Positions 60,299 through 64,000 of a stretch of 64,000 nt of DNA are shown here, piece after piece (position 1 is the stretch's first letter; each line of letters opens with the position of its first letter). The notes beneath the pieces were generated by a model. That model did no database searches. It was not told the DNA's origin and was given only the letters and a program-made list of their open reading frames with translations. Source of the DNA: CAZEDM01 sp964511075. Its GTDB lineage: Bacteria; Zixibacteria; MSB-5A5; RBG-16-43-9. The stretch is taken from assembly GCA_964511075.1 (NCBI GenBank), contig CAZEDM010000009.1:62001-126000 (forward strand), given 5' to 3'. The position numbers and the translations under genes are program-made.

Positions 60299-60654
60299 TC
60301 TTTTTTACGAAAAAAAATCTTCCCTTTTGTCAATACTTCAAGCGCTCAATTTTCTTTGAGTTGAATGTATAGTAGCCTTCAAAATTTGTCAAGGGAAAAA
60401 TCAAGAATCTCTAAATTTTATCTTTTAGCGAATCAATGAGTTACGGACGGTGGGTACAACAGGTCTTACTCGAACCTTTCCAAAATTATCTATTTGAAAT
60501 CATGATGTCCGTAGTAACTGGTGCCACCACCTGCAGAGGCTCGGCTTCAACTCTATTGGCTAAAAGTTCGAACAATGACGGAACGATAGTGTCCCTCAAA
60601 ATGTTGGACTTCGCTCCTTGAAGTCACTCGTCAAGGTAATCGAAGGAGAGCTCT

Positions 60655-60732
60655 GTAGGCCAAGTATGTCCGCAGGACTGCTTGGCAAAACAAGATAATT
60701 GTCAACCAGTCTTTCAGACATGGTTGACCTAC
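60655..60732. repeat. Second full REP element (same family as 14134-14210)
   Basis: Bounded by GTAGGCCAA and TTGACCTAC, inner hairpin GCCAAGTA...TGCTTGGC, and the same GTCAACCAGTC / GACATGGTTGAC second hairpin. Confidence 0.85.
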
Positions 60733-60795
60733 TCAGACTCGAGGCAATCTCAAAGTAGAGACGCATGGCATGTGTCTCTAAGATTTTTCCAATGA

Positions 60796-60830
60796 AAAAG
60801 GAGAGGGGTTAAAACCCTCTCCTTTTATTT
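60796..60830. terminator. Bidirectional-looking terminator
   Basis: AAAAGGAGAGGG pairs with CCCTCTCCTTTT around GTTAAAA, with A/T runs on both sides. Probably ends the RNase H-fold gene (minus strand) at 60861. Confidence 0.75.
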
Positions 60831-60860
60831 TCCCACGCCCTAACCCCTATCTATTAACTT

Positions 60861-61325
60861 TTAAATCGTAGCCGGATTGTCACCCTTGGGAATCCAGTTC
60901 AGCACGTACTGGATTTTCTTTTTGTAGCCCAGCGCCATATTGCGATACGGCTCCAGGTCCTTGGCACAGTGCATCTGCATATTCACCTGGTGAACCACCA
61001 GGAAGCTGTCACCGTAGATCTCTATTCTTTTGTTCTTGAAGAGATTGGGATTCTGCTCCACGAACTCCAGCAGAGCCAGGAGGCTGGCATATTCGCATTC
61101 GGCCGGGGAGCCTTTGAACTGTGCGCGGAAGATGATGCCCAGGTCTGGTACGGCGAAGGAGACCACTCCGTTAAATCTTTTCCTTTCCTCCCCCTCTCTT
61201 GTCGTTCCGTAAAAGAAGCACTCCATTTTTCCCTCCTTTGCCTTTTTCCAGAATGTAGTTATCGCAAAAGCTGTGCCTGTCTTTTGCGGAACTGCTGAGG
61301 CGTAAATCAAAAGGGAAGAGGACAT
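60861..61325 (-). CDS. RNase H-fold protein with altered active site
   Basis: 154 residues from ATG 61325, which follows CAGGTGATT; an upstream ATG at 61340 is less likely. The pattern AECEYASLLALLEFVEQ, KRIEIYGDSFLVVHQVNMQM and LNWIPKGDNPATI matches the RNase HI / reverse-transcriptase-like fold. The glutamate (AECE) and the central Asp (GDS) are kept, but the first strand reads LLIYASAVPQ without the first Asp and the last Asp of NPAD is Thr. So nucleic-acid binding is plausible while full RNase H activity is doubtful. Single gene. Confidence 0.75.
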   Translation of the reverse strand: MSSSLLIYASAVPQKTGTAFAITTFWKKAKEGKMECFFYGTTREGEERKRFNGVVSFAVPDLGIIFRAQFKGSPAECEYASLLALLEFVEQNPNLFKNKRIEIYGDSFLVVHQVNMQMHCAKDLEPYRNMALGYKKKIQYVLNWIPKGDNPATI

Positions 61326-61518
61326 AGAATCACCTGTCAAATTTTATACAGGCCCGTATAATCCCCTAATTGTAAGCGAGATATAAAAAGAGAAAAAGAG
61401 GCTTCAAGCATTGCAATTTGCAAGGCTTGAGCAGGAGTTATTGATTACCAAAACAGGGATTTATCAGGAAGAATTTTTGTGCAAACGTATTCATACTTGG
61501 TGCAATCGTTTACCCAGA

Positions 61519-62682
61519 TTATACCCTTTCAAAGGGGTCGAATAATTTCTTGTATTCCTGCAGTGCGAACCTGTCGGTCATCCCGGCTATGTAGTCGCAG
61601 ATCACCTGCATCTTGTCGAATTCCTTGAATTTGTCATGGGTGTGAGGGGGCAGCTGATCCGGGTTATCCAGGTAGACCTCGAATAATCGCTTGATTATCC
61701 TTTTGGCTTTGTCTGCCATACGGACCATACGATAGTGGCGGTACATCTTATCGAAGAGAAACATCTTCAGCTGGGAGTTGATTTTCTTCAGCTCCGGGCT
61801 GAAGCTCAAAAGATTTTCCCCCATGCCCCTGACCTCGTCCACGGATTTGATCTGGTATTTCAAAAGGCGGGTATTGGTTTCGCTTATGGCGTCCGTTACC
61901 TCCTGGTTTATGATCCTTCTCACTGCCTGGCTATGTTTCTGGTAGGGAGATAGATCGCTGTATTCTTTTTCGATCTTAGCTATGGTTCTTCTCCATAGTT
62001 CGACTTCGTTCAGCTCCTCCTCTGAGAGGACCATGGAGCGCAGGCCGTCATCAATGTCGTGAGAGGTATAGGCGATCTCGTCAGCCAAGTTGACCACCTG
62101 GCATTCCAGGGTAGGGCAGTGCTTGGGATTGAATTCGGAAGGCAGGGGCCTGTCGTAAACCGTCTCGTGTTTTATGATCCCCTCCCTGACCTCGTAGGTT
62201 AGATTCAGTCCCGGAAAATCCGGATACCTTTCCTCCAGAAGATCCACCGCCCTCAAGGATTGACGGTTATGCTCGAAGCCGCCCGAGGACCTCATGATCT
62301 CGTTCAAGGTCTCCTCGCCCGAATGTCCGAAGGGTGTATGACCCAGATCGTGGGCTAAGGCAATGGCTTCGGTCAAATCCTCGTTCAGTCTCAAAGCCCG
62401 TGCCAGGGAGCGGGAGATCTGGGATACCTCGATGGTGTGGGTCAGGCGGGTGCGGTAATGGTCTCCTTCATGATTCACGAAAACCTGGGTTTTATACTCC
62501 AGCCTGCGAAAGGCGGTGGAATGTATTATCCTGTCCCTGTCCCTCTGGAAACAGGAACGGTAGGGATGGTCCTCCTCTTTATGTTTTCTTCCCTTGGTCT
62601 CCCTGCTTTTCATGGCATAGGGAGCCAGATAGTTTTCCTCCTCCTCGTCCATGTTCGCTCTGATATCGTTAAAAGTATTCAT
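61519..62682 (-). CDS. dgt: Deoxyguanosinetriphosphate triphosphohydrolase-like (dNTPase)
   Basis: Hydrolyses dNTPs to nucleoside and triphosphate. HD-superfamily metal site in THTIEVSQISRSLARALR, AIALAHDLGHTPFGHSGEET and VNLADEIAYTSHDIDDGLRS. N-terminal DRDRIIHSTAFRRLEYKTQV is typical. 387 residues, the dGTPase-like type II length. Strict substrate unknown; family also includes non-dGTP-specific enzymes. An antiviral role by dNTP depletion is known for some relatives, but no defence neighbours here. Confidence 0.93.
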   Translation of the reverse strand: MNTFNDIRANMDEEEENYLAPYAMKSRETKGRKHKEEDHPYRSCFQRDRDRIIHSTAFRRLEYKTQVFVNHEGDHYRTRLTHTIEVSQISRSLARALRLNEDLTEAIALAHDLGHTPFGHSGEETLNEIMRSSGGFEHNRQSLRAVDLLEERYPDFPGLNLTYEVREGIIKHETVYDRPLPSEFNPKHCPTLECQVVNLADEIAYTSHDIDDGLRSMVLSEEELNEVELWRRTIAKIEKEYSDLSPYQKHSQAVRRIINQEVTDAISETNTRLLKYQIKSVDEVRGMGENLLSFSPELKKINSQLKMFLFDKMYRHYRMVRMADKAKRIIKRLFEVYLDNPDQLPPHTHDKFKEFDKMQVICDYIAGMTDRFALQEYKKLFDPFERV

Positions 62683-62700
62683 AAAGCCTCCAAAAAATAA

Positions 62701-62783
62701 CTGGAATGAAAAGCCTTAGCTTTACCATTTCGTCTTAAAAAATCAAAGGCTTGTTCTGGCAAACCTTAAGGTTTGCACTCCAA
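62701..62783. repeat. MITE-like element, copy 5 (inverted)
   Basis: CTGGAATGAAAAGCCTTAGC ... GGCAAACCTTAAGGTTTGCA then CTCCA. About 36 bases between hairpins. Followed by a GTAGGGGCAC/GTGCCTCTAC hairpin (62832-62871). Confidence 0.8.
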
Positions 62784-62831
62784 CAAAAAATTTACCTTCC
62801 TAAGAAATTCATAGTAATAGAAAGCAGATTA

Positions 62832-62871
62832 GTAGGGGCACCCCGCCATTGGCAGGACAACGTGCCTCTAC
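62832..62871. repeat. GTAGGGGC-family hairpin
   Basis: GTAGGGGCAC at the left pairs with GTGCCTCTAC at the right; the interior CGCCATTGGCAGGACA is unpaired or partly paired. Confidence 0.55.
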
Positions 62872-62880
62872 TGAAAAATT

Positions 62881-63795
62881 CTACCTTCTGAAAAAGTTCT
62901 TAGCCACAAAGAACAGATTGGCAGGTCTTTCTGCCATCCGCCGCATGAAATAGGGATACCACTGGTCGCCGTAGGGGGTGTAGATTCTGACGTTATATCC
63001 CTGCTTGACCAGTTCCTCCTGTAGTTCCCGCCTTATGCCATAAAGGAGCTGAAATTCAAAACCATCTTTTGAGATGTTCTCTTTACGAGCAAACTCTATG
63101 GTTGCCTGAATCATCTTATCGTCGTGAGTGGCGATCCCGTGATACACCCCGCTTTTGAGCATCATCTGCATCAGTTTTACGAAGTTACCATCCACCTCTT
63201 TTTTCTTCTGGAAAGCCACCGACTTAGGCTCCTTATAAGCCCCCTTGCACAATCTTATCCTGATTTTATTTTCCAAAAGCTTTCCGACGTCCTCCTCGCT
63301 CCGGTAAAGGTAAGACTGTATGACCGCACCTACATTTGAATATTCCTTATGCAGAGCATAACAGACCTGCAGGGTTTTCTCTGTGCGGGGCGAATCCTCC
63401 ATATCTATGCGCACGAAATTATCATACTCTTTTGCCTTTTCCACGATCCTTCTGACGTTATTCAGGCAGAAATCAAAGTCCAGGTCCAGCCCCATCTGAG
63501 TGAGCTTGCAGGATACATTGGAGTTAACCTGGGCCTGGTTGATCTTATCCAGGAAAACCAGATACTCCTCTGCCGAGCTGCCCGCCTCCTGGGTATTGGT
63601 CACGTTCTCACCCAAATGGTCCAGCGTGGCTGTGAACCCTTTCCGATTGAGCTCCTTGACCACCTGGATTGCCTGTTCCTGGGTTTCACCGGAGACGAAC
63701 CTTCTCGAGACCCTCTGGGCGAACCCAAACCCCAGAACGAAATTCTTAAGTTTCTCCTGTCGGGAAAGAAAAAGAAGCGTGCTTTTCATTACCAT
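62881..63795 (-). CDS. Proline dehydrogenase
   Basis: FAD enzyme oxidising proline to pyrroline-5-carboxylate, first step of proline catabolism. Barrel motifs: FTATLDHLGENVTNTQEAGS, NSNVSCKLTQMGLDLDFDF, VRIDMEDSPRTEKTLQVCY, IRIRLCKGAYKEPKSVAFQK, YHGIATHDDKMIQATIEFA, EFQLLYGIRRELQEELV, and the substrate-binding RRMAERPAN near the end. 304 residues, the monofunctional form. No P5C dehydrogenase gene in the window. Confidence 0.94.
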   Translation of the reverse strand: MVMKSTLLFLSRQEKLKNFVLGFGFAQRVSRRFVSGETQEQAIQVVKELNRKGFTATLDHLGENVTNTQEAGSSAEEYLVFLDKINQAQVNSNVSCKLTQMGLDLDFDFCLNNVRRIVEKAKEYDNFVRIDMEDSPRTEKTLQVCYALHKEYSNVGAVIQSYLYRSEEDVGKLLENKIRIRLCKGAYKEPKSVAFQKKKEVDGNFVKLMQMMLKSGVYHGIATHDDKMIQATIEFARKENISKDGFEFQLLYGIRRELQEELVKQGYNVRIYTPYGDQWYPYFMRRMAERPANLFFVAKNFFRR

Positions 63796-63829
63796 TTGAA
63801 GACTCCTTGGTCTGCTGTGAGTTTTTTAA

Positions 63830-64000
63830 CTAAAAATCCAAGGATAAAGTAAGCTTATGACTTCCACCCAAAGTCGGGTGGCTTAAATATCCATAGTCCA
63901 GTTTAAACCTGTCCAGCTCCACACCGCTGCCCACAGAATAGCAGGGGGGAGAGGACTTCATCCCGAATCTCAGAGCCAGGCTGTTCAGGATTTTCGTCTC
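63830..64000 (-). CDS. Outer-membrane beta-barrel protein, C-terminal fragment
   Basis: The last 56 codons before the window edge; the start lies beyond 64000. Alternating strand pattern: ILNSLALRFGMKSSP, GSGVELDRFKLDYGYLSHPT, and the end LGGSHKLTLSLDF with a terminal Phe, the usual recognition signal for the beta-barrel assembly machinery. Resembles the last strands of PorV/UPF0164-type barrels. Confirms a diderm envelope. Confidence 0.75.
   Translation of the reverse strand, partial: ETKILNSLALRFGMKSSPPCYSVGSGVELDRFKLDYGYLSHPTLGGSHKLTLSLDF

Larger units (their letters stand above)
59733..60860. other. A/T-rich region with tiny ORFs, promoters, terminators and a REP element
   Basis: Over 1.1 kb without an ordinary gene. 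On the minus strand: a strong promoter (60270-60298), three very short frames with ribosome binding sites (60078 to 59808) and a terminator (59760-59802). Right of it are unassigned sequence (60420-60650), a REP copy (60655-60732), a GAGACGCATG/CATGTGTCTC hairpin near 60760 and a terminator (60796-60830). Confidence 0.6.

Noticed and set aside
60436..60621. 61-codon plus-strand frame
   Set aside because: No ribosome binding site and no recognisable content; left as unassigned sequence.
63349..63852. 167-codon open frame on the plus strand
   Set aside because: Antisense to proline dehydrogenase, whose motifs are clear.

Overview
The window reads as chromosome of an uncultured diderm (Gram-negative) bacterium, mostly housekeeping genes at moderate GC broken by several clearly more A/T-rich inserts. 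Support for a diderm: LptF/LptG-type permeases, the C-terminus of an outer-membrane beta-barrel at the right edge, periplasmic Spy/CpxP-like proteins, and three ECF sigma/anti-sigma pairs. The gene mix (DUF6754-type membrane proteins, S9 peptidase, DUF2723-like C-terminal domain, four-helix-bundle mobile gene, many small intergenic hairpin repeats) fits a candidate phylum of the FCB/WOR-3/Zixibacteria kind; that assignment is inference. No rRNA, tRNA or CRISPR array was seen.

Left part (1-9.5 kb): tail of a VWA membrane protein, an exported S9 peptidase, then on the minus strand an exported DUF2723-like C-terminal-domain protein with an ECF sigma/anti-sigma pair. An A/T-rich island (about 7.1-9.4 kb) follows, with a protein carrying a nucleoside-deoxyribosyltransferase/TIR-like domain and a 55-residue partner, bracketed by an imperfect 53/54-bp direct repeat.

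Central housekeeping run (9.7-31.4 kb, plus strand): eno, ftsB-like, recO, glyQS, GNATs, a REP-associated transposase with its REP elements, an ArsR regulator with a newly noted 59-residue Cys-rich partner (minus strand), then tilS-hpt-ftsH-folE-[AAA ATPase + DUF4276-like pair]-folP-cdaA-obg-dprA-ptsH-ptsI-pgi/pmi and a cluster of uncharacterised membrane proteins. That cluster is split by a restriction-modification pair whose methyltransferase carries a C-terminal staphylococcal-nuclease-like domain, then resumes (STAS protein and two more membrane proteins) before a sugar nucleotidyltransferase, metK and ahcY (activated-methyl cycle), with a four-helix-bundle gene in repeats between the last two.

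Right part (39.6-64 kb): lptG and lptF (minus), a YhaM-like nuclease and mreB (plus), an ECF sigma/anti-sigma/Spy-like stress module, a polar amino-acid ABC transporter whose binding-protein gene is separated from permease and ATPase by a foreign-looking segment, LiaF-like and PspC proteins, an exported Pcm, a VIT/VWA protein with its own ECF pair, holA, a tail-anchored unknown protein, a non-coding-looking A/T-rich locus with tiny ORFs, strong promoters and a terminator, an RNase H-fold protein, a dNTPase, proline dehydrogenase and the partial barrel.

Several dispersed repeat families fill the gaps: a MITE-like element seen five times, REP elements linked to the transposase, GTAGGGGC hairpins and a 'TAGACAG' repeat.
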